From the NCBI GenBank assembly GCA_026981865.1, contig JALSIA010000201.1, positions 1-45,110 on the forward strand: a stretch of 45,110 bases of DNA, in the 5' to 3' direction. This stretch comes from Thermaceae bacterium (GTDB lineage Bacteria > Deinococcota > Deinococci > Deinococcales > Marinithermaceae). Under the pieces are notes generated by a model. It did not search any database. It worked only from the letters and a program-made list of their open reading frames with translations, and was not told the DNA's origin. A program made the translations under genes and the position numbers. Shown piece by piece: positions 26,489 to 36,929 of the stretch; position 1 is the first letter of the stretch, and the number at the start of each line of letters is the position of its first letter.

Positions 26489-27315
26489 GGGTTCCAGACC
26501 TCCATGTTGTCAATCAAGCGTACCGTAGGAAAGCGGCCGGCCACAATGGCCCGGGCTCCCGGTACCCATTCTTGCAAAGGCTCGAGCGTCTCCGGGTGCA
26601 CCACGGCCAGGTAGTCGGGGGTGAACTCGGGCACCTCGGCCAGCACGCGCCCCCCCGCCCGCTCCGCCTCCTGGGGCGAGGCCCCGGAGGCGGCGGCCTC
26701 GCGCACGGCCAATAGCGCCCGGTAGAGCACGTTGGCCTTGGGGCGCTGTTCGGGCGTCAGGTAGACGTTGCGGCTCGAGCGCGCAAGGCCGTCGGGTTCG
26801 CGCACGATAGGCACGGGCACGATCTCGACCCCCAGGTCGAGATCGGCGGTGATGCGGCGCACCACCTGCAGCTGCTGGTAGTCCTTCTCGCCGAAGTAGG
26901 CCCGGTCGGGCCGCACCAGGTTGAACAGTTTGGTCACCACCGTGGCCACGCCATCGAAGTGGCCGGGGCGGCGCTCGCCCTCCCAGCGCTCGGTGAGCGG
27001 GCCGCCGACGTGCACCGTGGTGGCGAAACCGGGCGGGTACATCGTTCTGGAATCGGGATGGAAGATCCAGTCGGCCCCCGCCTCCGCGGCCAGGCGGGCG
27101 TCGCGCTCGAGGTCGCGCGGGTAGGTTTCGTAGTCCTCCCCCGCGCCGAACTGGAGCGGGTTGACGAAGATCGAGACCGCAGTCTCGGCGTTCTCCGCCG
27201 CCGAGCGGCGAATCAGCTCCATGTGCCCTTCGTGCAGGTAGCCCATCGTGGGCACCAGGCCGCGGGGTCTAGGCCCGGTCCGTGGCAGGTCTTCCGGTTT
27301 CCGGAGGATCTTCAC
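26485..27315 (-). CDS. panC: Pantothenate synthetase
   Basis: A 276-residue ligase that joins pantoate and beta-alanine with ATP in CoA biosynthesis. The HIGH-like HEGH (28-31) after VPTMGYL, the GEKDYQQL block and SSRNVYL are all present. It overlaps the GGDEF gene by 47 bases upstream and pilT by 4 bases downstream. The start ATG lies inside the GGDEF coding region, with no other in-frame option near the conserved N terminus. Confidence 0.96.
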   Translation of the reverse strand: MKILRKPEDLPRTGPRPRGLVPTMGYLHEGHMELIRRSAAENAETAVSIFVNPLQFGAGEDYETYPRDLERDARLAAEAGADWIFHPDSRTMYPPGFATTVHVGGPLTERWEGERRPGHFDGVATVVTKLFNLVRPDRAYFGEKDYQQLQVVRRITADLDLGVEIVPVPIVREPDGLARSSRNVYLTPEQRPKANVLYRALLAVREAAASGASPQEAERAGGRVLAEVPEFTPDYLAVVHPETLEPLQEWVPGARAIVAGRFPTVRLIDNMEVWNP

Positions 27316-28243
27316 GGGACTCAGTATATTTCATGCGGTACATCGCCGCGTCCGCCCGGGCCAGCAGGGTCTCCAGGCTCGAGCCCTCCTGGGGGCGCCA
27401 GGTTACGACGCCGTGGTCCCCGGCGAGGCGGACCCGGCCCATCGACGTGGCGATCGGCGCTTCGAAGACGCGCTGAATCCGCCCGGCCAACGAGCCTGGG
27501 GGGCCGGCCACCAGAAACTCGTCGCCGCCGTAGCGGATCACCAGGTCCTGCGGTCGCACCCCCGCGAGCAAGCGGCGGGCCAGGGCCTGCAGTACCTCGT
27601 CCCCTCCGGCATGGCCGTAGGCGTCGTTGATGCGCTTGAACCCCTTGAGGTCGATAAAAGCCAGGTCGAAGGGCTCACGGCGGCGCACCCAGTCGGCCAG
27701 GCGCTCGAGCCCCGCCCCTCGGTGCAGCACCTGGGTGAGGGGGTCGAGCAGGCTCTGGCGACGCTCGCCCATCAGCGTCAGTGAGGTCACCACGAAGAGG
27801 AGCACGCCCATCGTGTGCACCCCGAGGTAGGCTCCGTACCCTGGGCCCCCGAGCCCACCTAGGGCGAGCACGCCCCAACCCAGGGTTGCGAGCAGCACCA
27901 GCAGCCGCAGCTCGCCGTAGCGGGCGTTCATCGTCACCATGGCAAAGAGCCAGAGGTAGACCAGGATCACCAGGGGGCTCTCGGAGCGCCCGCCCAGCTG
28001 CAGGATCGCGAGCACCATCGAGAGGTCGAAGACCAGGTTGAACCAGTCGAGCCCGACCCCCGCGCGTGCGCTCGCCTTCCAGATGAAGAAGAGGTGGGCG
28101 GCGGCCACCGCGGTGAGCCCCAGGTAGACCCGCGGGTCCATGGGGATGACATGCGTCAGCACCAGCAGCCCGACGAAGATGCTGACGATGGCGCGCGACA
28201 CGATGCCCGCACGCCACCTCCGAGTTCCCGACCGTTGCAGCAT
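27269..28243 (-). CDS. Membrane-bound diguanylate cyclase (GGDEF)
   Basis: A 324-residue protein with five or six membrane helices (about residues 15-155) and a C-terminal GGDEF domain that makes cyclic di-GMP from GTP. The active-site motif GGDEF (239-243) is intact and RPQD (230-233) is a canonical RxxD inhibitory site five residues upstream, so the enzyme should be active and product-inhibited. No EAL partner is present. Genetic linkage to pilT fits a role in motility control, but that is inference. The start has TAGGGT 7 bp upstream (leaderless). Confidence 0.92.
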   Translation of the reverse strand: MLQRSGTRRWRAGIVSRAIVSIFVGLLVLTHVIPMDPRVYLGLTAVAAAHLFFIWKASARAGVGLDWFNLVFDLSMVLAILQLGGRSESPLVILVYLWLFAMVTMNARYGELRLLVLLATLGWGVLALGGLGGPGYGAYLGVHTMGVLLFVVTSLTLMGERRQSLLDPLTQVLHRGAGLERLADWVRRREPFDLAFIDLKGFKRINDAYGHAGGDEVLQALARRLLAGVRPQDLVIRYGGDEFLVAGPPGSLAGRIQRVFEAPIATSMGRVRLAGDHGVVTWRPQEGSSLETLLARADAAMYRMKYTESREDPPETGRPATDRA

Positions 28244-28250
28244 CTACCCC

Positions 28251-28256
28251 ACCCTA
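28251..28256 (-). promoter_or_regulatory. Leaderless -10 box of the GGDEF-panC-pilT-fba unit
   Basis: TAGGGT on the minus strand, 7 bp before ATG 28243. Confidence 0.4.
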
Positions 28257-28276
28257 CCTGCAGACCACGGCCATAA

Positions 28277-31163
<2,887 letters not shown>

Positions 31164-31164
<1 letters not shown>

Positions 31165-31233
31165 CTCGTAGCCCGTAGCTTGTGGCCTGTAGATGACGTT
31201 CTCTCTACAGGCTACAGGCCACGAGCTACGAGC
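31164..31233. repeat. Inverted repeat built of 7-bp units between convergent genes
   Basis: Two 29-base arms (31164-31192 and 31205-31233) with a 12-base spacer pair at 25 of 29 positions; the four mismatches are all transitions. Each arm is a run of heptamers of the form Y-G-T-R-G-C-Y (CGTAGCC, CGTAGCT, TGTGGCC). The element fits exactly between guaB and the next gene, supplying the latter's stop codon. A related element lies at 41105-41170. Confidence 0.75.
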
Positions 31234-31528
31234 CGAGATTCTCCTCCACCGCCCGCACCTTGGCCTGGAGTCGGCCCATGGGGCCGCTGCGCACGTCAAA
31301 CTTGGCGGTGGCGTAGACGCGGTGGCAGTCCTCCGCCAGCACCGCATAGGCCCGGTTCAAGAGCTCCGTCGCCTCGGCCATGGTTTCGGTCTCGACGATC
31401 GTGCCCATCGCGGTGAGCTGGTGGGGGTGGCCGCTTTCTTTTACCAGGCGGACCACCCGCGCCACGTAGGCGCTCACGCTCTCGCCTTTGTCGGTGGGGA
31501 ATACCGCGAACTCCATGAGGACCGACAT
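31226..31528 (-). CDS. MTH1187/YkoF-type thiamine-binding family protein
   Basis: A 100-residue ferredoxin-like fold protein of the MTH1187 (UPF0045) family; members bind thiamine or related compounds and often accompany thiamine transport genes. MEFAVFPTDKGESVSAYVA, HQLTAMGTIVE and the DCHRVYATAKFDVR block are characteristic. The ATG overlaps the nrdJ stop (TGATG). The last two codons and stop come from the heptad repeat. With thiBPQ and the pyrophosphokinase further on, it fits a thiamine theme, although it sits in the nrdJ unit. Confidence 0.85.
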   Translation of the reverse strand: MSVLMEFAVFPTDKGESVSAYVARVVRLVKESGHPHQLTAMGTIVETETMAEATELLNRAYAVLAEDCHRVYATAKFDVRSGPMGRLQAKVRAVEENLGS

Positions 31529-33291
31529 CACCCCTCCTTTCCGGCCTCTTCGGCCCAGGTCTGCAGGGGCTCGGGCTTCTTCAGGCCCCGGGGGTGGAAG
31601 CCCAGCTCGAGCACCTGTTCCCCCTTCGACCCGTAACGAAAGACGGTGATCCCCTTGAGGCCGAGCCGCCAGGCCTCCAGGTAGATCCGTTCGACCTCCT
31701 CGGCCGTGGCCTCGGGGCGCAGGTTGATCGTCTTGGAAACCGCGTTGTCCACGTGGGCCTGCCAGGCCGCCTGCATCTTCAGGTGGTCCTCGGGGCGCAC
31801 CTCGAGCGCCGAGCGGAAGACCCGGCGCACCTCCTCGGGCACCCCGGCCACGCCCTCGAGCGTCCCCGTCTTGGCCACCTCACGCACCACCCGCCGCCAG
31901 TCGGCGCCGCGCTCTTCCATCATCCGCACGAAGAGCGGGTTGACCTCGGGCAGCGCCTCGCCGCCGAGGACCCCCTCGCGGGTGTAGGCGACCGCGAAGA
32001 GGGGCTCGATCGAGGGGGTGGTGCCGGCGAGGATGCTGATCGTCCCGGTCGGGGCGATCGAGAGCAGGGTGGCGTGCCGCCGCGGCCGCTCGGGATCGCG
32101 GGCGTGGGGCAGGTTGGGGAAGGCGCCGCGCTCGCGCGCCAGCGCCGCGCTCGCGGCCTCGGCTTCGCTGCGGAGGAAAGCGGCGACCTCGCCGGCGAGG
32201 CGGCGGGCGGCCTCCGAGTCGTAGGGCAGGCCGAGCCGGATCAGCATCTCCGCCCAGCCCATCACCCCCAGCCCGATCTTGCGGTTGCGCTCGGCCATGA
32301 GCGCGAAGGGGGTGGCGGGGTAGCGGTTCACCTGGATCACGTCGTCGAGGAAGCGCACGGCCAAGTGCACGAGCGCGCGCAGCCCCGCCCAGTCGACCTC
32401 GCCCCCGCGCACCCGGTGCGCCAGGTTGATGGAACCCAGGTTGCAGCTCTCGAAGGGCAGAAGCGGCACCTCGCCGCAGGGGTTGGTGGCGCGGATCGGC
32501 CCCAGACCGGGCAGAGGGTTGTGCCGGTTGATCGTGGAGAGGAAGACCATCCCCGGGTCGCCGCCGGCCCAGGCGGCCTCGGCGATCCGGCGCATGAGCT
32601 CCCGCGCCGGCACCCGCCGAACCGCGCGCCGGTCGCGCGGGTTTACCAGCGCCCAGTCCGCGTCCGCCTCCACCGCCTCGAGGAAAGCGTCCTCCGCCCC
32701 CACCGAAAGGTTGAAGTTGCGCAGGGCCCCGGGGCGGCGTTTGGCGTTCACGAAGGCCTCGATGTCGGGGTGGTCGGCGTCGAGGATGCCCATGTTGGCC
32801 CCGCGGCGCTTGCCCCCCTGGCGCAGCTCTTCGGTGGCGCGGTCGAAGACCCGCAGGAACGAGAGCGGACCCGAGGCGCGGCCGCCGGTGCGGGTGACGC
32901 GGTCGCCCTCGGGGCGGATGCGGGAGAAGTTGAAGCCGGTGCCGCCTCCGGACTGGTGCACCGTGGCCGTTTGGTGCAGGGTCCGAAAGATCGCGTCGAT
33001 CGCGTCTTCGATCGGGAGCACGAAACAGGCCGAGAGCTGGCCCAGCGGGGTGCCGGCGTTCATCAGCGTGGGCGAGTTGGGCAAAAAGTCCAGCGCCGCC
33101 ATGGCGGCCTCGAAGCGCTCGGCCCAGGCCTCGGCGTCCTTGCGGCTGCCAAAGTCGAGCTCGGCCGCGGCCACCGCCCGCGCGACCCGGCGGAAGAGGG
33201 CCGCGGCGTCCTCGACGGGCCGGCCCTCGGCGTCGCGCAGGAAGTAGCGCGCGCGGAGCACCCGCAGGGCGTGGGGGGTGAGGTTCGCCAC
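31528..33291 (-). CDS. nrdJ: Adenosylcobalamin-dependent (class II) ribonucleotide reductase
   Basis: A 587-residue reductase that makes deoxyribonucleotides using a B12-generated thiyl radical. LPNSPTLMNAG, Cys89 (QLSACFV), the radical Cys272 in NPCGE with Asn270 and Glu274, Cys283 (ESCNLGS) and the PTGTIS block are conserved; the 11-residue spacing of Cys272 and Cys283 matches Thermotoga NrdJ. There are only these three cysteines: the C-terminal Cys pair that normally re-reduces the active site is missing and the protein ends at a charged tail. The start is GTG 33291 right after the preceding small gene. No ATP-cone is seen. Confidence 0.93.
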   Translation of the reverse strand: MANLTPHALRVLRARYFLRDAEGRPVEDAAALFRRVARAVAAAELDFGSRKDAEAWAERFEAAMAALDFLPNSPTLMNAGTPLGQLSACFVLPIEDAIDAIFRTLHQTATVHQSGGGTGFNFSRIRPEGDRVTRTGGRASGPLSFLRVFDRATEELRQGGKRRGANMGILDADHPDIEAFVNAKRRPGALRNFNLSVGAEDAFLEAVEADADWALVNPRDRRAVRRVPARELMRRIAEAAWAGGDPGMVFLSTINRHNPLPGLGPIRATNPCGEVPLLPFESCNLGSINLAHRVRGGEVDWAGLRALVHLAVRFLDDVIQVNRYPATPFALMAERNRKIGLGVMGWAEMLIRLGLPYDSEAARRLAGEVAAFLRSEAEAASAALARERGAFPNLPHARDPERPRRHATLLSIAPTGTISILAGTTPSIEPLFAVAYTREGVLGGEALPEVNPLFVRMMEERGADWRRVVREVAKTGTLEGVAGVPEEVRRVFRSALEVRPEDHLKMQAAWQAHVDNAVSKTINLRPEATAEEVERIYLEAWRLGLKGITVFRYGSKGEQVLELGFHPRGLKKPEPLQTWAEEAGKEG

Positions 33292-33293
33292 GG

Positions 33294-33524
33294 CTACTCC
33301 TCGAAGAGGGCGTCGAAGGCGCTCTTGGCCCCCTTGGGGGTGGCGCGGCGGTAGAGCTCGCCCTTTTGCTCGAGCCGGCCCTCGGCCAAAAGCGCCGCCA
33401 ACGCTTTTTGCAGCTCCAGCCGCGAGAGCTCCTCGCCCGCCTCGTCGAGCCAGCGGACGATCTCGCGCTCCCCCGCCCAGCCCAGCTTTTCGACCGCAAG
33501 AAGTACCCAGCCCTTGGCGTCCAT
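33294..33524 (-). CDS. Small winged-helix-like protein upstream of nrdJ
   Basis: A 76-residue helical protein; VLLAVEKLGWAGEREIVRW, LSRLELQKALAALLAEGRL and ELYRRAT give a helix-helix-helix-wing pattern like a minimal winged helix. It could regulate or assist the reductase, but no family is recognised. Its stop lies 2 bases before the nrdJ GTG, so the two are co-transcribed. Confidence 0.75.
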   Translation of the reverse strand: MDAKGWVLLAVEKLGWAGEREIVRWLDEAGEELSRLELQKALAALLAEGRLEQKGELYRRATPKGAKSAFDALFEE

Positions 33525-33533
33525 GCCTTCATT

Positions 33534-33623
33534 CTAGGCGTAGCGCTCGCTCTGCAGCCGCCACAGCTCGGCGTACTCGCCGCCCAGTGCCATCACTTCG
33601 TCATGGCCGCGCCGTTCTCGCCC
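33534..33623 (-). pseudogene. 3' end of a truncated ABC-transporter ATPase gene
   Basis: Reading the minus strand in from about 33623 gives GRERRGHDEVMALGGEYAEL followed by WRLQSERYA and TAG (33534-33536). This is the usual C-terminal end of MsbA-type ABC exporters (G-R...RGxHDEL-LA-GG-YAEL-x-x-LQ). An in-frame TGA precedes it and the upstream DNA changes to AT-richer sequence without homology, so only about 29 codons survive. It marks the left edge of the island. Confidence 0.7.
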
Positions 33624-33658
33624 TCAAGTTCCGAGATGGTACCCTGCTCAAACCCTCG

Positions 33659-33672
33659 CTAAACACGTTTAG
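33659..33672. promoter_or_regulatory. Small inverted repeat near the island edge
   Basis: CTAAAC-AC-GTTTAG, a 6-bp dyad with a 2-base centre, between the ABC remnant and the terminator at 33714. Possible operator; nothing else supports it. Confidence 0.2.
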
Positions 33673-33713
33673 GTGCGGCCTGACATTCTCTTTCGGTATA
33701 CGTACAAGCACAA

Positions 33714-33741
33714 ACCCACCCCGCAAATTTGCGGGGTGGGT
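33714..33741 (-). terminator. Palindromic terminator of the island lipoprotein gene
   Basis: A perfect 28-bp palindrome (arms ACCCACCCCGCAAA) 16 bases past the stop of the minus-strand lipoprotein gene, followed on that strand by TTTGTG. Confidence 0.7.
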
Positions 33742-33757
33742 CCACATTGCCTAAGTT

Positions 33758-35602
33758 CTATTTCCCTCGAATCATGAACTCATCGAGATCGATGGTGGCC
33801 CGAGGACCCAGCGATGAGGCGCTGCAGGAGTTGGTCCCACCCCACCAGGAATGAGCCCCAAGGTATCCGGGCTCAGAGCCAAGCAGGCTGAAATCGTCGG
33901 TTATGGAAATGCTGCCAACCATTGCATCGTCAATGTAAAGCGTTGCCAGTGAAGCATCGCGATCAACCTCTATCAATACGTGGTGATAGTTTTCGTCCGG
34001 GATACTGAACTGGTCTGTAACGTAATGCAACCCGGTGCCCCCCTGCCCGAAGGCTACCTCGTCGAACTCCAGGAAACCATTGATCCCGGCGTAATCCGAC
34101 CACGGATACTCGAAGAGGCCAAAATACGGGCGGCCTACGGTGTTTTGCTCACCAAACGAGAAGAAGGCCGTGCCGTGGCTGGACCAGTAAGTGCTCCGCC
34201 AGGAAGCAAGGTCTCGAACCCTGAACCAGAAGTCAAAAGACAACTGCCTCGCGGTACCGAGCTCGGCGATGGGGGGGATGCCCAAGCAAGAGAGCTGCGG
34301 AGAAATGGAAACGACGGTGGCCGCGGTCCCACCGTCGACACCGTCGGTGCAACGACCATCAAAGTTGCCGCTCAGGTCGTAACCGTTGCCGCTCACGTCC
34401 ACCCCGGAGCAGTCGTCAAAGCTCCAGTAAGCGATCATTGGCAACTCTTCGGGCTCCCCCACTTCCAGGTCGAAATTGACGTGGCGCTCGACGGAACCCG
34501 ACGCACCAACGAGCCGCAGCTTGTAGGTACCAGGCTCTGTATCGGAATCGACTCGGATCGACAAGCTTTGCTCGACGGGCTCGCCGTTTGTAACGACAAC
34601 GCTTTCGGGGCTAACGGAAATCCCATTGGGAAGGGTGTGCTCCTTGAACCTGCCGTTGTCCTTATCCTTTTCCTTGCCGCGGGGTGCCACCGAGAGCGAA
34701 ATTGTGCCATCGAAATCGCCCTTCGGGATAACGACTAGGGTGGCATCTACTGCGCTGCCAGCAGGTACACTCAGCCGCTTGGGCTCCAGCCGAAGCTTGA
34801 AATGCCCCCTATGGTTCCCGTGATGGTCCTCCCCATCTTCTTCGCCTTCATGGTGGCCATGCCCGCCCTCGGCAGGAACCACCTCAAAGACCCTAACGTC
34901 GTCGTAGAACACTTCTCTAGCAGGCCAAGCACTCGTGACGGCAAAGCCTCCGATGTTATAGGGGTCGGCGCCTCCAGTTGGCCAGGAGACGTCGGTAGCC
35001 ACTTGTTCCCCATCGATCCAAACATTGGCGATCATCTGTTCCCGGTCGAAGATGAACTTGACCCGTATCCAGCGGTAGGGTTCCCAATGGCCGATGGTGA
35101 GGGGGCCATCCGCAGAAGCCAGGTGTATTTCCCCATTGCTGTGATCGAATCCAACACCCCAGTACGTGCTCCATGTTCCACAGGATTCGCAGATGAAACC
35201 CGGGTGGTCAGAATAGTTGGAAGCCCGCCCATTGAAGTAGACCGAATACTCAAACCCGATAACCGGCGCGGTGCTGGTCAGGCTGCGCGCCATGACGGCA
35301 GACCATCCGGTAGTTCCGAGGACACGGAAGGATTGGGAGCCGGAAAAGGCATTACGACCGGTAACGTACTGCTGGTCAACCCCTGCACCGGAATAAACAA
35401 CGTGCCAGTTGGATGGGAAGGTCCCTAGCGGATACGACTCGAAGCCGTCTTCCCAAAGTGCAACCTCGGTTGCGCTGCCACCTGCCGTTGCGACGTTTCC
35501 CTCCGCAGCCCCTACACCGGTCGCAGCCGTCTGCTGACTACAACCGCTAAGGACAAGCACCAAAACGAGGAAGGCCGTGAGTGCACCGATAGTTCTCCGC
35601 AT
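33758..35602 (-). CDS. Island lipoprotein with two LamG/concanavalin-like domains
   Basis: A 614-residue lipoprotein (lipobox cysteine 21, LVLSGCSQQ). Residues 48-242 form a beta-sandwich, starting WEDGFESYPLGTFPSNW and ending FYDDVRVFEV. A His/Asp/Glu-rich linker (about 247-267) follows, then an Ig-like segment (270-385) and a second LamG-like domain (390-614, starting MIAYWSFDDCSG and ending IDLDEFMIRGK). Such proteins bind carbohydrates or other surface ligands; the ligand is unknown and the linker might bind metal. Codon use is less GC3-biased than in neighbours, which suggests transfer. AAGGAG lies upstream; a GTG one codon earlier is also possible. Confidence 0.85.
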   Translation of the reverse strand: MRRTIGALTAFLVLVLVLSGCSQQTAATGVGAAEGNVATAGGSATEVALWEDGFESYPLGTFPSNWHVVYSGAGVDQQYVTGRNAFSGSQSFRVLGTTGWSAVMARSLTSTAPVIGFEYSVYFNGRASNYSDHPGFICESCGTWSTYWGVGFDHSNGEIHLASADGPLTIGHWEPYRWIRVKFIFDREQMIANVWIDGEQVATDVSWPTGGADPYNIGGFAVTSAWPAREVFYDDVRVFEVVPAEGGHGHHEGEEDGEDHHGNHRGHFKLRLEPKRLSVPAGSAVDATLVVIPKGDFDGTISLSVAPRGKEKDKDNGRFKEHTLPNGISVSPESVVVTNGEPVEQSLSIRVDSDTEPGTYKLRLVGASGSVERHVNFDLEVGEPEELPMIAYWSFDDCSGVDVSGNGYDLSGNFDGRCTDGVDGGTAATVVSISPQLSCLGIPPIAELGTARQLSFDFWFRVRDLASWRSTYWSSHGTAFFSFGEQNTVGRPYFGLFEYPWSDYAGINGFLEFDEVAFGQGGTGLHYVTDQFSIPDENYHHVLIEVDRDASLATLYIDDAMVGSISITDDFSLLGSEPGYLGAHSWWGGTNSCSASSLGPRATIDLDEFMIRGK

Positions 35603-35605
35603 CAC

Positions 35606-36129
35606 AATCAGCTCCTTTTCTTTGTTACCGCCAATTGTTAGACTAATGTGTGTTAATGCTCATTTGTACCCCCATTTGAGTGCCCTCATTTGGGGGTAGC
35701 CTACCGCTGTGATATCGTTCGCTGTGAACACTGAGTGGATTTCTAAGGGTTGGCATATCGTCCCACATCACAGAACCTACTCAGTAGAGGTAGAGGGTTT
35801 CGGCCGAGAAAAGCCCAGCATCTCTATGACAATTTTGCGCTAGGGGTTTGCCTCTTTGGGCACCCCCACATCTTGGCCCGCCTCAATTCGATGGCTGCAT
35901 AGGTGCTTGTGACCACCTTCGCAACATCCGATGCCACGTACTCCGATCGGTGGGGTATAGGCACGCAGTACCTCTATGCCAAGGTGGTTTGTGGCAGTTG
36001 TGTTTCCATAAACCCTGGTAATGATGAACTCGAAACTCGCTAGCAGGTTTGTGTCTTAACGTCGGAATACCTCAACAACTGACTTAAAGCACAGAGGGCT
36101 GGATTTTTACATTTTAGGAGATAAAACTT
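35606..36129. other. AT-richer intergenic stretch of the island without a clear gene
   Basis: About 520 bases between the lipoprotein gene and the pyrophosphokinase gene, much less GC-rich than the flanks. It contains an inverted repeat (TACCCCCA at 35667-35674 with TGGGGGTA at 35691-35698) upstream of the lipoprotein gene. Two weak small ORFs are present: 35724-35843 plus (39 codons, GTG start, containing EWISKGWHIVPHHRTYSVEV) and 35824-35964 minus (46 codons, containing YVASDVAKVVTSTYAAIELR). Either could be a remnant of a foreign gene. No transposase motif, tRNA or attachment site was recognised. Confidence 0.4.
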
Positions 36130-36765
36130 TTAATCGTGCATTATCAACAAACCGTATCCTGCTAGTAGCTTTATTTCAATCGTTTTTACCGAGACATTTC
36201 TCATTCCGTGACCACTTCCGAGCAGCAGTGCAGCATCTTTCAGTCCCCAACGGCCGCCGCGGATGGTAAGTCCCTTTAGATCCGCAAGCGGCACCACGCT
36301 GAAGGGCGTGCCCGGCTGCAGGTCCAGCTCCAGCCCCGGCGGGACCAGCGCAAACGCCCAGGTGGGGCCGCTGGTGACCGCCGCGCGCACCCCCTGGCGG
36401 GCCAGGCGGACGGCCAGCATCAGGTTGCCCAGCTCGTGGTCCAGCTCGCCGCCCAGGCCGCCGGCGAAAAGAAGGCTCTCAGGTGCGGCCTTCAGCGCCG
36501 CCTGCGCCGCCAGCTCGGCGTCGGTGGCGTCTTTGTCCCGCGGGTACTCCATCCGCGGCAGGTGGGCCCAGCGGGTCAGGTCTTCCAGGTTCACCGAGTC
36601 GAAGTCGCCCACCCAGAGCGCCGGCTCCACCCCCAGCACCGCGGCGTGGCGCACCCCGCCGTCGGCGGCGACGACCAGCCGCGCCCTGCCGGCCGCTTCA
36701 ACTAGCTGGGGCGTGGCCTCGAGCGGCCCGCCCAGCAGCACCAGCACGTCGGGTTCAAAAATCAC
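36130..36765 (-). CDS. Thiamine pyrophosphokinase with an AT-rich 3' end
   Basis: A 211-residue enzyme that converts thiamine to thiamine pyrophosphate with ATP. The family motifs are present: VAADGGVRHA, GDFDSV, DKDATDAELA and GGLGGELDHELGNL, followed by the C-terminal beta domain. GTG 36765 is taken as start; TTG 36780 is possible. The last 35-40 codons (36130-36240) still encode a plausible family C terminus (LLLGSGHGMRNVSV) but use codons such as ATA, AAA, CTA and AGA that the rest of the gene avoids, so the gene looks mosaic at the island edge. With thiBPQ nearby it completes thiamine salvage. Confidence 0.88.
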   Translation of the reverse strand: MIFEPDVLVLLGGPLEATPQLVEAAGRARLVVAADGGVRHAAVLGVEPALWVGDFDSVNLEDLTRWAHLPRMEYPRDKDATDAELAAQAALKAAPESLLFAGGLGGELDHELGNLMLAVRLARQGVRAAVTSGPTWAFALVPPGLELDLQPGTPFSVVPLADLKGLTIRGGRWGLKDAALLLGSGHGMRNVSVKTIEIKLLAGYGLLIMHD

Positions 36766-36914
36766 CGCACCCGCCCCCAACCCGGACCCCCGCTATGCAC
36801 GACCCGCCCCAAGTCTCCATCCTCCCGGGCCCTGGCCCTTTACCCACCTTACCCGGAGGTTCCGGATCAGCTCCCCACCGCTGCGCACTCGCAAAACCGA
36901 AAGCTCCCCTCCTG

Positions 36915-36920
36915 TATACT
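36915..36920 (+). promoter_or_regulatory. -10 box of the beta-helix lipoprotein gene
   Basis: TATACT, preceded by TG, 9 bp before ATG 36930; no clear -35 and no good Shine-Dalgarno sequence, so the transcript is probably nearly leaderless. Confidence 0.45.
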
Positions 36921-36929
36921 GGCTGCACT

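Noticed and set aside
35606-36129. A transposase or integrase in the island
   Set aside because: No DDE, HUH or tyrosine-recombinase motif could be read in any frame; only short remnants of unclear origin are present.
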